Assembly: GCA_031316255.1 (NCBI GenBank)
Contig: JALDQW010000001.1
Span: 124,001-188,000 of the forward strand
Origin: Nitrosomonas sp.
Lineage (GTDB): Bacteria; Pseudomonadota; Gammaproteobacteria; Burkholderiales; Nitrosomonadaceae
Length of the DNA stretch: 64,000 nucleotides
Reading direction: 5' to 3'
Below the pieces are notes generated by a model that was not told the DNA's origin, did not search any database, and saw only the letters and a program-made list of their open reading frames with translations. Positions 20,463 to 30,166 of this stretch are shown here, piece by piece. Numbering within the stretch: the stretch's first letter is position 1; each line of letters starts with the position of its first letter. The position numbers were made by a program, and so were the translations under genes.

Positions 20463-22232
20463 TTATTGTTTCAAGCGTTTTATCGTTTCCATCAACACCT
20501 CATTGTCCGGGTCTTTTTCCAGCGCCGAGTTCCAGATATCCTCCGCATCATCGTGCGCGCCCTGAACCCAGAGCACTTCTCCCAGATGCGCTGCTATTTC
20601 CGAGTCCTGACTGATGGAAAATGCACGGTTCAGATAATTCAAACCATCCATCATATTGCCCATGCGATAGTAAACCCACCCCAGACTGTCCATGATATAC
20701 GGGTCATCCGGAGAGAGCTCGACCGCTTTCTTAATCAGCATCAAGGCTTCCGGCAAATGCATGCCGCGCTCGGCAAAACTGTAACCAAGCGCATTATACG
20801 CATGTGCATTATCGGGCCGAAGCTTGATCAATTTCCGCAAGTCCTTTTCAAGAATATCAAATTTGCCAATTTTGTCAGCAGCCAGCGCACGGTCGTAGAG
20901 CAGCTCGGGATAGTCAGGCAGTTTCTCCAGTCCGGCATCAAGAATCTTGAACACTTCCTGGTGCGAACCCACCCGGCGCAAAATCTGTGCCTCGGCCAGA
21001 ATCAAATGTGCAGATTGCTGATCGTTTGCCGCCGGCAGTTGTTGAATATGCAATCGCGCTTCACTCAGCTGCCCTTTCTGTGCGAGTAAATCGGCATAAC
21101 GAATCTGGGCAGGCAGATAACGTCCGCCTCTTTTTACCTGACGGTAAAAATCCATGGCCAGATCTGTTTGTTTCATTTCTTCGTAAACTCTGGCCAGATG
21201 AAAATGAATCGCATTGGTGTCCTCATACCCTAATGCAAGCGCCCTTTTCAAACTGATTTCAGTCATATCGAAATCATACAGTTCAGTTGAAATCAAGCCG
21301 ATTGCCACCATGATTTCTGCGTCATCCTGATTATTGTCGAACAGAATCCGTAACTGTTCGCGCGCCAGATCCTTTTCGTTCAATTCAACCAGCAGCCGGG
21401 TATAGGCGATGCGCACCTCATTCGATTCTGGATATTTTTTCAGGTAATCGCGATAAAAATTGGCGGCATCGATGTTGGACTGCCGCTGAAGCATTCTGCC
21501 ACTTTGAACAGCGGCGATTTCCCAATCCGGCCGTAATGAAAGCGCTTCATCCATTTCCACCAGCGCCGTATCATATTCACCCGCGAACCAGGCGGCCTGA
21601 GAGATCGCAAAGTGTACTTCCGGAAATTTCGGATACGGCGCCGCCAGTTTTTGTATCAATCGCAGTGTTTCCGCTTTATTTGAATTGCGGGATAACAATT
21701 GATTGAGCTGCATAAAGGCACTGCCGGCATTCTCCCGGTCCGAAGCCAGCAATTTCTCCAGATGCGGAAAGGCTGCATCCAGCTTGCCAAGATTGACCAG
21801 CATAGCCGCCAGTGTCTGACGTGCATCAAGCGAATCCGGATCAAATTCAACCCACATGGAAGCTGCCCTTTCCGCAGCAAATGCATGGCGCGCATGCAGC
21901 GCAATCTCGCTGGCACGTTTGGCGATACGCGGATCGCGCGTCGTTTGCGCCAATTTCAGATAACGGCTGACCGCAATATCGAGATTGCCGCGCTGCAGCG
22001 CAGTTTCACCGAGTAAAAAATCAAATAAAATCGGTGCGGTTAATTCCAGCTTCGGCAACTTGGATTCACTGATTTCTTCTTCATCACCGGCATTTCCGGA
22101 ATCGCCGGATTCAGCAGTTTTTGCAGGCGTCATGGACTTCCCTGTTTTTCCATCCCCCTGTTGAGAAGGAAACTGCGCACATGCGCCAAGGCCAAGCGTC
22201 AATAAGAGAACAAGAATGATGTTTGTTTTCAT
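20463..22232 (-). CDS. Tetratricopeptide-repeat lipoprotein
   Basis: A 589-residue predicted outer-membrane or periplasmic lipoprotein. The signal peptide ends in LGAC (Cys18) when translation begins at the ATG at 22232; a longer frame opens at 22298 but would bury the lipobox. After a polar linker (about 20-55) the protein is almost entirely TPR-like helical repeats; the clearest are near the C-terminus (AYNALGYSFAERG, then YIMDSLGWVYYRMGN). TPR arrays hold protein complexes together; the partner is unknown. Related lipoproteins sit near lolB and ispE in many betaproteobacteria, and this one is about 4 kb away. Confidence 0.88.
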   Translation of the reverse strand: MKTNIILVLLLTLGLGACAQFPSQQGDGKTGKSMTPAKTAESGDSGNAGDEEEISESKLPKLELTAPILFDFLLGETALQRGNLDIAVSRYLKLAQTTRDPRIAKRASEIALHARHAFAAERAASMWVEFDPDSLDARQTLAAMLVNLGKLDAAFPHLEKLLASDRENAGSAFMQLNQLLSRNSNKAETLRLIQKLAAPYPKFPEVHFAISQAAWFAGEYDTALVEMDEALSLRPDWEIAAVQSGRMLQRQSNIDAANFYRDYLKKYPESNEVRIAYTRLLVELNEKDLAREQLRILFDNNQDDAEIMVAIGLISTELYDFDMTEISLKRALALGYEDTNAIHFHLARVYEEMKQTDLAMDFYRQVKRGGRYLPAQIRYADLLAQKGQLSEARLHIQQLPAANDQQSAHLILAEAQILRRVGSHQEVFKILDAGLEKLPDYPELLYDRALAADKIGKFDILEKDLRKLIKLRPDNAHAYNALGYSFAERGMHLPEALMLIKKAVELSPDDPYIMDSLGWVYYRMGNMMDGLNYLNRAFSISQDSEIAAHLGEVLWVQGAHDDAEDIWNSALEKDPDNEVLMETIKRLKQ

Positions 22233-22527
22233 GGAAAATCCAAGGATACGATTCAAAATTATAAAAAGCGTACAGATATCACCGATTCGAAACCACACAT
22301 AACCTTTCCACAGCGGTTTTTATTTTAATTGATTCTAACTTACTTTTATACAGCCAGGACTTTTCAATTTGATATTGTCGTGTTCAGTGAGCTTGTCAGT
22401 TTACATGTCAAGTCGTTTCTTGCAAAAAAAGCACATTTCCACATCACTTGTTCTGTTCTAGCCTAACCATGAGAACATATTTGTTTCATGAAAGTTCACT
22501 GATAGTTACGGTCGTCAAAACAACAAG

Positions 22528-25500
22528 TTAGCGCACACCCAAGATCACCTCGACTCTATGCAGCCGCCCCTCGCGGTGATAATGCAGTTCGACTGTCTGC
22601 CCTGCCTCAAGCGTTTTCAGAATCTCGGAATATGACGCCAGATCGCTAATCGGCTGATCGGCGAGTTGCACCAGAACATCCCCTGATTGCAGTTGGGCGC
22701 GATGCGCGGGCGAATCGGCGATTACGCTGTCTATGCGCACGCCCCCGTCCTGATAGGAAAAATCGGGCACAGTGCCTAGGCTGGCGCGGCGTCTGGTTTT
22801 GGGTTCGTTTGTTTGTTGTGCGCTGCGCGCATTAGCGGAGGGTAAAGTCACAGTCAATGGCTCAATGCGGTTGGCCAGATATTCTGCGGCTTCCTTGAGA
22901 ATCGACGCCACCTTGACCAGACCGGAGGAATCGATTTTGTCTATGGTGTCGCCGGGCGCGTGATAGTCTTCATGCGCGCTGGCGAAAAACTGTACCGCCG
23001 GAATACCGGCTTCGATAAACGCGGCCTGATCGCTCGAACCAAAATCGTCCATCACGGAATTGACCGGAATACCCGTGACAAAACCCGCCCCGCGGAAAAC
23101 ATGCACAAGTTCACGCGCACTGCCGGCACCGAAAACCGTTACCGGGTTTTCACCCAGACGGCCCACGGTATCGAGATTGAGCATGGCGGCTATTTTGTCT
23201 GCGGGAAATTGTTTTGCATTGCCGACATAATGTCTTGCGCCGAGCAATTCAGCTTCCTCGCCGGTAAAGGCGACAAATACTATACTGCGTTCCGGTTGCC
23301 ATGTTGCCCCGGCCTGCCGCGCCAGTTCCAGCATAACCGCCACGCCACTGGCATTATCGTCCGCCCCGTAATGAATTTTTCCCTGATTCCCTTCGCGCAC
23401 ATCGGGCCAGCCCGTACCCAGATGATCGTAATGCGCGCCAATGACCAGACTTTCCGTCGTCAGTTGCGGATTTTTGCCGGGCAGCAAACCGATGACATTG
23501 CGCAGGGTAATGTTGCCCTTCGGCGCGCCGACATCCTGTCGCCAGACCTGGAAGTAACTGCCGTCATCACCGCCGGGCTGCAAGCCTGCCTGCTGAAACT
23601 GCTGCGCTATATAATCAGCGGCTTCATCGAGTTCCGTACTGCCGAGTTCCCGTCCCTTGAAAGTTTCACTCGCCAGATGCGCAATATCGGCCATCATCCG
23701 GTGCTCTGAAAATACGGGCGGCAATTGCGCAAGCGCTGCGCGTTTTTGCAATGCGCCCATCGCCTGCGAATCCACCGGTTCGATTGATTCTGCATCCTGC
23801 TGTTCAACAATCCGCGACAACGGCGAGGCAATCACCGGCCATTGGCCCTTGTGGATATTGACCAGATCATCGCCCCCATCGTCCTGAAATGCCAGGTAAC
23901 TGTATTTGCGGTAATGCGGCAGTTTTCTGGCCAGCTCAGCCACCGCCTGAGGACTGTCAGCCGCAACCCACAACAGCGTTTCATCCGCATTGGACGGCTG
24001 CCGTGCGGTCAACACGACCGAATGGGCATGCTCGGTGAACGTCTGACCATTCAATGCAAGCCCCTGTTCGCCAACCTGAACCGAATGATCCGCCAATGCC
24101 TTCGCGACATCTCCGGCAAACCGATTCTGCCAACCCATGATCCAGATAGTCCGGTTCTTGGGCAGTCTGTCCAATTGACGGTCATGTTTTACTTCAAACG
24201 CGCCGGGTTGCGTTTTTTGCCAGTATTCAGCGAGTTGTTCATATGCCTTTTGCATTTGCGTATCATGATCAGTGGGCAAGACCAGCAGCGGTTTTTCAGC
24301 ACCAAACCCCTGTGACAATGCTGACGGAATCTCACGGCTGTCCAGTCGCCGGAACACATCAAATTGCGGATCGACTTCCACGCGCAAGGGGCGCGCCTCA
24401 AAATCCATTTCGAAAGTCTGTGTGCGTTGATTCATCGTCACTTGTGTCTGATAGGCCTGCGCTTCACCCTGCAGGTACACGGCGATCGGAACTTGCAACT
24501 GATAAAGCTCGCCGTCCTGCACCTGACTGAAAACGCCTTTGAGTTTGTAGCCCTGCGGCGTTTTTTCTGCCATGGCTTCCTGAAGCACCAATTGCGGCGC
24601 ACCAGTGCGTTGCACCCACTGGTCAAACAACGCGGAAAAATCCCGACCAGTGACTTGACTGAATTGTACCTGTACATCTTCAAAGGATGCCTGTTTGAAC
24701 ATGTAATGGCTGTAAAATCGCCGCAGCACTTTGACAAAATCGTCATCGCCAACCTGTCTTCTCAGCATATGGAAAAACATCATGGTCTTGCCATATCCGA
24801 CGGCTTCCGAACTCGAACTGTGGCGCGAGACAAACCGTGCAATCGGAAAATCCTTTTCCTTGCCGACAAAATCGGCGTATTTCTGCAGCACATCGCGCCG
24901 GTATTCCTCGCCTTTGCCCCGCTGCTCGTTGACCAGATGATCGGCCAGATACGCCGTCAATCCTTCCGCCCAGTTGCCGCTGGCGTAATCGACAAACACG
25001 CCGTTGCCCCAGTAATTGTGCAGAATTTCATGCGGATACGACGAATGCAGAATAAATGGAAAGCGGACGACCTTGGGCCCCAGCAAAGTAAACGATGGCA
25101 TGCCGTATCCGGTTTCCCAGAAATTCTCAACCAGCGCGAATTTGTCATAAGGATAAGGTCCGATCAGCTTGTTATACATACCGATATACTGCGCAGTGGT
25201 ATCGAGATATTTCTGCGCCAGCGCAGCATCGTCTTCACGCAGATAAACCAGCGCAGTTACTGAACCCGCCGACTGGGTATAGCGGTAATACCGCCCCGCG
25301 ACCAGATAAATATCGTCCTGTGGATTCAATTCCTGCCATGTAATTGTAGCGCCCGGCTCGTCCCGCTGTTCGCTGACCAGTGACCCCTGACTGACGACAT
25401 CCCACCCTTCAGGCATACGAACAGTCATACGAAACGACACCATCGGATCTTCAAACTGCGGATACCAGGCGCTCGAATTGGCCAGAAAAACGCCTTCGGA

Positions 25501-25938
25501 TGAAATCACGCCGGGCGTATAACTGAAACTGCGCGCATACTCCTGCCCCGGCCCCTGCACGGCATGATCGATTTTGCCGCTGTAGCGTAGCGTTACCGGT
25601 TCAGTCCAGGCGTCTGGCGTCAATAGATAGTGTTTCAGCGGCACGGGTGCGCGTTTTAGTGCGCCCGAATTTGCTGCCGTAACCCGTCCACCTTCCACGG
25701 CATCGATGCTCAAGTGCGCATGCAGGCTGAAACGAATGGCGGTTGCGCCATTATTCTGATAGTGTTGCGGCATTTTTATCTGATCAACAACCCTGATTTC
25801 GGAAGTTTCCGGCACGATGGTCACATCCATCCGGTGATGGATCGTGTCATTGCCGCCGGATGCTATCAGGCTAAAGCTCAGGCAAATAAAAATAAAGACG
25901 GTTATCAGACTAATTTTTATTGTTTTTTGTACATTCAT
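22528..25938 (-). CDS. Exported M1-M28-PDZ peptidase fusion
   Basis: A 1136-residue protein with an N-terminal signal peptide (about 1-27). Residues about 30-470 are an M1-like metallopeptidase domain with HEILH (303-307) and a downstream Glu (325) as zinc ligands. Residues about 740-1025 are an M28 aminopeptidase-like domain with all five metal ligands in place: His836, Asp860, Glu894/895, Asp923 and His993. Residues about 1063-1133 form a PDZ domain. Each domain is familiar; the combination puts two zinc exopeptidase-type active sites and a peptide-binding module in one exported chain. A role in periplasmic or surface peptide breakdown is inferred. It is transcribed alone. Confidence 0.9.
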   Translation of the reverse strand: MNVQKTIKISLITVFIFICLSFSLIASGGNDTIHHRMDVTIVPETSEIRVVDQIKMPQHYQNNGATAIRFSLHAHLSIDAVEGGRVTAANSGALKRAPVPLKHYLLTPDAWTEPVTLRYSGKIDHAVQGPGQEYARSFSYTPGVISSEGVFLANSSAWYPQFEDPMVSFRMTVRMPEGWDVVSQGSLVSEQRDEPGATITWQELNPQDDIYLVAGRYYRYTQSAGSVTALVYLREDDAALAQKYLDTTAQYIGMYNKLIGPYPYDKFALVENFWETGYGMPSFTLLGPKVVRFPFILHSSYPHEILHNYWGNGVFVDYASGNWAEGLTAYLADHLVNEQRGKGEEYRRDVLQKYADFVGKEKDFPIARFVSRHSSSSEAVGYGKTMMFFHMLRRQVGDDDFVKVLRRFYSHYMFKQASFEDVQVQFSQVTGRDFSALFDQWVQRTGAPQLVLQEAMAEKTPQGYKLKGVFSQVQDGELYQLQVPIAVYLQGEAQAYQTQVTMNQRTQTFEMDFEARPLRVEVDPQFDVFRRLDSREIPSALSQGFGAEKPLLVLPTDHDTQMQKAYEQLAEYWQKTQPGAFEVKHDRQLDRLPKNRTIWIMGWQNRFAGDVAKALADHSVQVGEQGLALNGQTFTEHAHSVVLTARQPSNADETLLWVAADSPQAVAELARKLPHYRKYSYLAFQDDGGDDLVNIHKGQWPVIASPLSRIVEQQDAESIEPVDSQAMGALQKRAALAQLPPVFSEHRMMADIAHLASETFKGRELGSTELDEAADYIAQQFQQAGLQPGGDDGSYFQVWRQDVGAPKGNITLRNVIGLLPGKNPQLTTESLVIGAHYDHLGTGWPDVREGNQGKIHYGADDNASGVAVMLELARQAGATWQPERSIVFVAFTGEEAELLGARHYVGNAKQFPADKIAAMLNLDTVGRLGENPVTVFGAGSARELVHVFRGAGFVTGIPVNSVMDDFGSSDQAAFIEAGIPAVQFFASAHEDYHAPGDTIDKIDSSGLVKVASILKEAAEYLANRIEPLTVTLPSANARSAQQTNEPKTRRRASLGTVPDFSYQDGGVRIDSVIADSPAHRAQLQSGDVLVQLADQPISDLASYSEILKTLEAGQTVELHYHREGRLHRVEVILGVR

Positions 25939-26153
25939 TGACTCAAAATGCTCGGGAAAATTTTAATCGGGAAACTGGCTGTTTCACTGCTGCGGGTCAA
26001 GTCATTTTTCAACTGCTTTTATCGGCTGCCCACCGCATTGATGCTCACTTGGCGTAGCGTTTACGAAGAATACCGCATATACCATTCCAAATCCAATCGC
26101 CTGAAAAAGAACACGTCCCTAGTCATATGCCCGGAAACCCAGCACACGCAAAT

Positions 26154-26747
26154 ATGCCATTGAAAATCAGCATTCTTGTTATTTTTCTCACGCTGATTAC
26201 GTTGTCGGGGTGTCAGCAACTCAGCAAGCAGGACAGTTATCCCGACAGTCTTCCCACACCCGAAACACCCTACCAGCGCAAGGACTGGCCGCACTGGATC
26301 GATGCGGACAAAGACTGTCAGAACACCCGCCAGGAACTGCTCATCGCAAGCAGTAGAATTCCGGTAACATTTAAAAACGCCAAACGCTGCACGGTGAAAA
26401 CCGGCCTGTGGATCGGCCCGTACACCGGACGAAAATTCACTACAGCATCCGACGTCGACATCGATCATATCGTGCCGCTTGCGCATGCGCACCGGCATGG
26501 CGCAGCCAAATGGACACGCGCGCTGCGCCGCACCTTCGCCAACGATTTTGACAACCTGCTCGTTGTCGATGACGCCACCAACCAGGCCAAATCCGACAAG
26601 GCCCCGCATGAATGGCTACCGCCCAATAAGGATTTCTGGTGCGAATACGGCCGCCGCTGGCAGCATGTCAAGGATAAATACGGATTGATTTACAGTAAGG
26701 CGGAACGCAGAGCTTTGAAACTCATGGCTGAAACTTGTTTCCGTTAA
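26154..26747 (+). CDS. HNH endonuclease-family lipoprotein
   Basis: A 197-residue protein with a lipoprotein signal peptide ending in LSGC (Cys18) when started at the ATG at 26154. An HNH nuclease core of the DUF1524/GmrSD C-terminal type follows: DVDIDHIVPLAHAHRHGA (about 104-121), then NDFDNLLVVDDATNQAKSDKAP and the terminal ERRALKLMAETC. The DHIVPLA and N...NQAKSDK residues form the ββα-metal site. Secreted members of this family degrade extracellular DNA, for nutrition or uptake; that role is inferred. It lies between the M1-M28 peptidase and the sulfotransferase. Confidence 0.88.
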   Translation: MPLKISILVIFLTLITLSGCQQLSKQDSYPDSLPTPETPYQRKDWPHWIDADKDCQNTRQELLIASSRIPVTFKNAKRCTVKTGLWIGPYTGRKFTTASDVDIDHIVPLAHAHRHGAAKWTRALRRTFANDFDNLLVVDDATNQAKSDKAPHEWLPPNKDFWCEYGRRWQHVKDKYGLIYSKAERRALKLMAETCFR

Positions 26748-27036
26748 ACATCACGGGAAAATGGCGCTTTGCGCAGCTACCTCACGTTACATTGATCTGG
26801 CGAACAGCGGATTGGTGTGACGCAGCAACGCCAACGATTATGTGTTGGGGTTCGCCTCCCTCCGTCCAGTTTTGCAGGCAAAATGGATGATTTTAATGTG
26901 CAATTGCTTCCATGATGGATTTCGCGCGTAAGGTTAAAACGCCCTAGCGGCTTTGCCTTGTTGATGCACTGGACAGGGAGCCAACGGATAAGACTGGGTG
27001 ACTTACGTCGGTCTGACCTAGAAGCTGTTCTGTCAT
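26748..27036. other. Non-coding stretch before the sulfotransferase gene
   Basis: About 290 bases between convergent genes. An 87-residue minus-strand frame spans it but is rich in Arg, Ser and Cys without domain character, so I do not call it. Possibly decayed sequence. Confidence 0.3.
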
Positions 27037-27999
27037 TCAAGTCTGATAAAAGATTTTCCCCGCTTCCGAGTCAGCAACAATTTCCTTGATTCGCATTTTT
27101 TCTTCATCAGTGAGCTGGGTTCTCCATTTATTGGCGGCTATTTCCGGTTGTTGAACCAAAGCATAATAATCTTGCTGGGTATCAGTATTAGAAAGTGATT
27201 TGTTCAGATAACCACGAACCTGCTCATTAAAATCCAGTCCACACCATTCAAACAACTCTTTCGTTTTAGACACCGGGTCCCGGCATAAATCGTCATAGTT
27301 GACCAAACGAACATTTTGCAATTGACTTGTTCGTTCCAGCACACTTTCGTTGTGCAGCAACCATGACCAACTGCCTATTTCCAGTTGCGAGAGCGCGGCA
27401 AGGTCGGTTTTACCTAGACCTCTTCTTCTAGCGCCATTGATTTTTAACCAATCATCATATGCCTTTGGTTTTGTAATTTTTCCTTGCTCGGCACCACGAA
27501 GCCAGGAATTCACAACGCCACAGGGGTGACGAATAATAAAGACAAACTTGCACTCCGGCAAAGTCGACGCCATAAGAAACAGGCGGCCTGGGCTATCAAC
27601 ACACTTGACAACAGAAACCATGTTCTGTCTATTTGCAATAAAGTCCGGAACTATAATTTTTCGGGCTATGCGCGTTCCAGCCAGGCGGCCGAACGATCTG
27701 GCCATGTAGGACCATAAAATGCGCAGAAAATGCAATAAAGCAGGCCGATAGGTTTTTCTAAAAAAAGGAGGACGCCCGTTCGTCCTCACATCTTTGACAT
27801 CGTGAAGTTTAAGCGCATATTTTCTTGCCCGTTCCAAATATTCCGGCACTTCTTCATCGCTGAATATATATGGGAGATTCTGGTCGAACAGTGAAGCATC
27901 CGGTTCAAATCTGTAAATCGTATCAGGATGAGCATCAAAAATACTGCCTAACCAACTCGTTCCTGACCGGGCAAGTCCAAATATAAAAATCTTATCCAC
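27037..27999 (-). CDS. Sulfotransferase-family protein
   Basis: A 320-residue PAPS-dependent sulfotransferase family member. The 5'-phosphosulfate-binding loop is FGLARSGTSWLGS (7-19); the 3'-phosphate-binding segment is FIIRHPCGVVNSWLRG near residue 155, which contains the typical R.P...V.S pattern. No signal peptide or membrane helix is seen. Bacterial members sulfate cell-surface glycans, lipids or peptides; the acceptor is unknown. It lies in an accessory pocket between the HNH lipoprotein and the TIR-FGE gene. Confidence 0.85.
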   Translation of the reverse strand: MDKIFIFGLARSGTSWLGSIFDAHPDTIYRFEPDASLFDQNLPYIFSDEEVPEYLERARKYALKLHDVKDVRTNGRPPFFRKTYRPALLHFLRILWSYMARSFGRLAGTRIARKIIVPDFIANRQNMVSVVKCVDSPGRLFLMASTLPECKFVFIIRHPCGVVNSWLRGAEQGKITKPKAYDDWLKINGARRRGLGKTDLAALSQLEIGSWSWLLHNESVLERTSQLQNVRLVNYDDLCRDPVSKTKELFEWCGLDFNEQVRGYLNKSLSNTDTQQDYYALVQQPEIAANKWRTQLTDEEKMRIKEIVADSEAGKIFYQT

Positions 28000-28208
28000 A
28001 AAAATGTCCGTTGTGATATTGGGTAAAAAATTATCTCAGTTTCATGTTTTAAATGCAATTTGCTCCCTTAATGCTGTAGAAAGCAAGTTTATGTGGCAAG
28101 CCCAAAATATTTATGCTTCCCATCAAATTAGAATCATTTTTTTCCAAAAAAATTCTAACAGAAACCCCGAGACATGAATACTGAACTTATCTTCCATATT
28201 TCAGCGCA

Positions 28209-28266
28209 TTCCGCGTACTACTATCCGTAGTGCACAGTATTATAACCGCCTGAATACACCTTATTA
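28209..28266. repeat. Direct repeat flanking the TIR-FGE locus, copy A
   Basis: ATTCCGCGTAC begins both copies; after a diverged middle they share ATTATAAC and then TGAATACACCTTATTA. The partner is at 29634-29690, so the pair brackets the TIR-FGE gene with about 1.37 kb between copies. Confidence 0.65.
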
Positions 28267-28267
28267 T

Positions 28268-28334
28268 GTAGGATGTGCTGAATAAAATGAAGCGCATCAT
28301 TCACGATTTGATGCGCCTTGCCGGCACATCCTAC
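28268..28334. repeat. 67-bp palindromic repeat
   Basis: Outer arms GTAGGATGTGC and GCACATCCTAC pair perfectly. Inner arms GAAGCGCATC and GATGCGCCTT also nearly pair, giving one long hairpin. A partial copy of its right half lies at 30023-30074 on the other side of the TIR-FGE gene. Confidence 0.75.
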
Positions 28335-28431
28335 CGACTGAGTGGGGTATTGGGTTCATTCCTTACCCAAACCTACGTGCTAACGGTGAACAGCAATTCG
28401 GCGTTTCAGTGTTCAGCGCACCAGCGCACCG

Positions 28432-29622
28432 CTAATCGATGGGGGACGAACACAACACCCGAAAACCGAGATAGTCGAGCCGGGAGTCGGGAGGGGCGAA
28501 GTTGCGCACCGAGGCGCGCACGAGGCCTGGAAGATAGAACCAGGAACCGCCGCGCACCACACGAATATCACCGTCTCCTTTTTCCCAGGACGAGCCATCG
28601 GATGGCGCACCTTTATAGTTTTCATGCCATATATCCTCGCACCATTCCCAGACATTACCATGCATATCGTACAAGCCGAAATCATTCGGGGGATAGCTGC
28701 CTACCGGTATTGTCTTGCCTATGTTCTCGTCAAAGTTCGCCTGATCCCGGTTAATGTTTGCTCCGGTATGATACGGTGTTTTCTTACCCGCACGACAGGC
28801 ATATTCCCATTCGGCCTCACTCGGCAGCCGGTAATCACGTCCCGTCTGTTCTGACAGCCATGCACAGTAATCCTGCGCATCGCGCCAGGAAACATTGATT
28901 ACAGGCCGGTTTTCCCGTCCCCAATGCCTATCATCTGGTTTCTCCTTACCGGCATGCTGGCAAAATCGGTCGTAATCGTCAAACGTCACCGCATACACAC
29001 CTATCGCAAATGGTTGCGCGATGTGTACTTCATGCTGTGGCCCTTCAACATCAGATCGGTACTGTTCATCCTCTGGCGACCCCATCAAAAAACGCCCGTC
29101 GGGAATGACCATCATCAAAGGTCCATCGCCGCCAATTTTCAGCTTGTCGCGGAATGTTTGACCTGGCACTGATAGGGATGGCGCAATAATTTGTTTGGGT
29201 TCGGCAGCAATGGTAGCCGAAACGGGTGCAGAATTATTCAAATGCAGCCGCAACGGAATCAGCAGTTGCACTAATCCGTCATGGTCTTGGCCGTTCTCCC
29301 AGCCGACCAGATCGGCCGTCTGGATGCGGCCGAATCCGTAAGGAAACTCGACATTCTCTATAAAAGCGGGAAAAAGAATGTCCTTGCGCTTGCCATACTC
29401 CGCTTCCTCAAGCACGTAATCGCTGTCACGAGATGTAACCGACCAGAGTACCACCACAGCTCTGGCTGCATGCAGTTCCCGCTCGATTTCCTTATGCCAG
29501 CGGCGGCCGACATGCGTATTGCGGTCGATAAACACCGACCAGCCTTCCGCCTGCAACCGCTCCACCAGCCGATTGGCAATCGTTGCATCCGTCCTCGAGT
29601 AACATAAAAAAATATCGCTCAT
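28432..29622 (-). CDS. TIR domain - formylglycine-generating-enzyme-like (C-type lectin fold) fusion
   Basis: A 396-residue protein. Residues 1-125 are a TIR domain (DIFLCYSRTDATIANRL at the start; a glutamate at 72 or 73 in SDYVLEEAEYG sits where NADase TIRs keep their catalytic Glu). Residues about 165-392 are an FGE/SUMF1 fold (FLMGSPEDE, RLPSEAEWEYACRAG, DMHGNVWEWCED, RVVRGGSW). The paired cysteines of true formylglycine-generating enzymes are not seen, so the fold is more likely a binding module. Residues 354-391 look like the variable region of diversity-generating retroelement targets. Defence or self/non-self recognition is inferred. The gene is isolated and flanked by repeats. Confidence 0.88.
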   Translation of the reverse strand: MSDIFLCYSRTDATIANRLVERLQAEGWSVFIDRNTHVGRRWHKEIERELHAARAVVVLWSVTSRDSDYVLEEAEYGKRKDILFPAFIENVEFPYGFGRIQTADLVGWENGQDHDGLVQLLIPLRLHLNNSAPVSATIAAEPKQIIAPSLSVPGQTFRDKLKIGGDGPLMMVIPDGRFLMGSPEDEQYRSDVEGPQHEVHIAQPFAIGVYAVTFDDYDRFCQHAGKEKPDDRHWGRENRPVINVSWRDAQDYCAWLSEQTGRDYRLPSEAEWEYACRAGKKTPYHTGANINRDQANFDENIGKTIPVGSYPPNDFGLYDMHGNVWEWCEDIWHENYKGAPSDGSSWEKGDGDIRVVRGGSWFYLPGLVRASVRNFAPPDSRLDYLGFRVLCSSPID

Positions 29623-29633
29623 CTTCCAGAAAA

Positions 29634-29690
29634 TTCCGCGTACATAATCTGTAATACGCGTGATTATAACTGTTTGAATACACCTTATTA
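29634..29690. repeat. Direct repeat flanking the TIR-FGE locus, copy B
   Basis: Partner of 28209-28266. It starts 12 bases upstream of the TIR-FGE ATG and ends just before the GTAGGGTGG palindrome. Confidence 0.65.
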
Positions 29691-29694
29691 AAAA

Positions 29695-29762
29695 GTAGGG
29701 TGGAAAAGCGTAGCGCCTTCCACCATGACAACCGGTGGATGACGCTTTGCTTATCCACCCTA
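29695..29762. repeat. 68-bp palindromic repeat (GTAGGGTGG class)
   Basis: The left arm TAGGGTGGAAAAGCGTAGCG pairs at about 17 of 20 positions with the right arm ending in CCACCCTA. This class of hairpin repeat is common between genes in beta- and gammaproteobacteria. Confidence 0.75.
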
Positions 29763-29775
29763 AAAAACTGGGTAA

Positions 29776-29995
29776 TAAATGATGTTGGTGGACGGCGTTT
29801 CACTTGTCCACCCTACAAAGCTGTGTCGCCGGCCACCATGCGCCGTACGCTTCATTCATTCCGGTGTAATCCGGCATATATTCGGGCATGATCAAAACTG
29901 ACACCATTCCGCTGACCCACGAATTGCTGGCCTTGCTATGTTTGTAGGGTGCGACAAGTTTAACCCTGTTAAACGCCGTCCACCGACATTATTCA
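29776..29995. repeat. Inverted repeat pair around a relic segment
   Basis: The sequence at about 29776-29820 (GGTGGACGGCGTTT then TTGTCCACCCTACAAA) recurs in reverse at about 29940-29990. The 120 bases between begin no complete gene, though a short frame (MIKTDTIPLTHELLALL) opens at 29889 and is cut off by the right repeat. Confidence 0.55.
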
Positions 29996-30022
29996 CCATT
30001 GTGTTGGAAATGAACCAAGAAT

Positions 30023-30074
30023 GTAGCACATCGTTCACGACTAGATGCGCCTTGCCGGCACATCCTGCCGACTG
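30023..30074. repeat. Partial copy of the 67-bp palindromic repeat
   Basis: Matches 28289-28340, sharing GATGCGCCTTGCCGGCACAT and flanks. The left arm is missing. Confidence 0.65.
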
Positions 30075-30166
30075 GCGGATGTGGAAAGTTTGATGAATAT
30101 TGATAAAGTATAACAAGGCGGATGACGCGGTTTATAACCGCTCATCCACCCAACAGGTTCATGCTT

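Larger units (their letters stand above)
28000..28431. other. Intergenic region with a palindromic repeat and a direct repeat
   Basis: Contains one arm of a direct repeat (28209-28266) shared with 29634-29690, and a long palindrome (28268-28334). The stretch next to the TIR-FGE stop (28400-28431) has a short tandem GGTGCGCT motif on the minus strand. No gene is seen. Confidence 0.5.
29623..30166. other. Repeat-rich intergenic region, TIR-FGE to porin
   Basis: About 540 bases made up largely of palindromic and inverted repeats (entered separately) plus a truncated coding relic. No intact gene is supported. Confidence 0.55.

Noticed and set aside
22959..25263. Long plus-strand frames opposite the M1-M28-PDZ gene
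   Set aside because: They are antisense shadows of a clearly coding, domain-rich minus-strand gene.
26777..27040. 87-residue minus-strand frame beyond the sulfotransferase stop
   Set aside because: Composition is atypical (Arg, Cys, Ser-rich) and it starts within a decayed-looking non-coding stretch.
29889..29945. Short frame reading MIKTDTIPLTHELLALL, similar to the start of Fic-type proteins
   Set aside because: Only about 18 codons, cut off by an inverted repeat; resemblance is too short to name a gene.
28268..30074. Possible CRISPR array among the repeats around the TIR-FGE gene
   Set aside because: The repeats are few, palindromic and irregularly spaced; there are no unique spacers and no cas genes.
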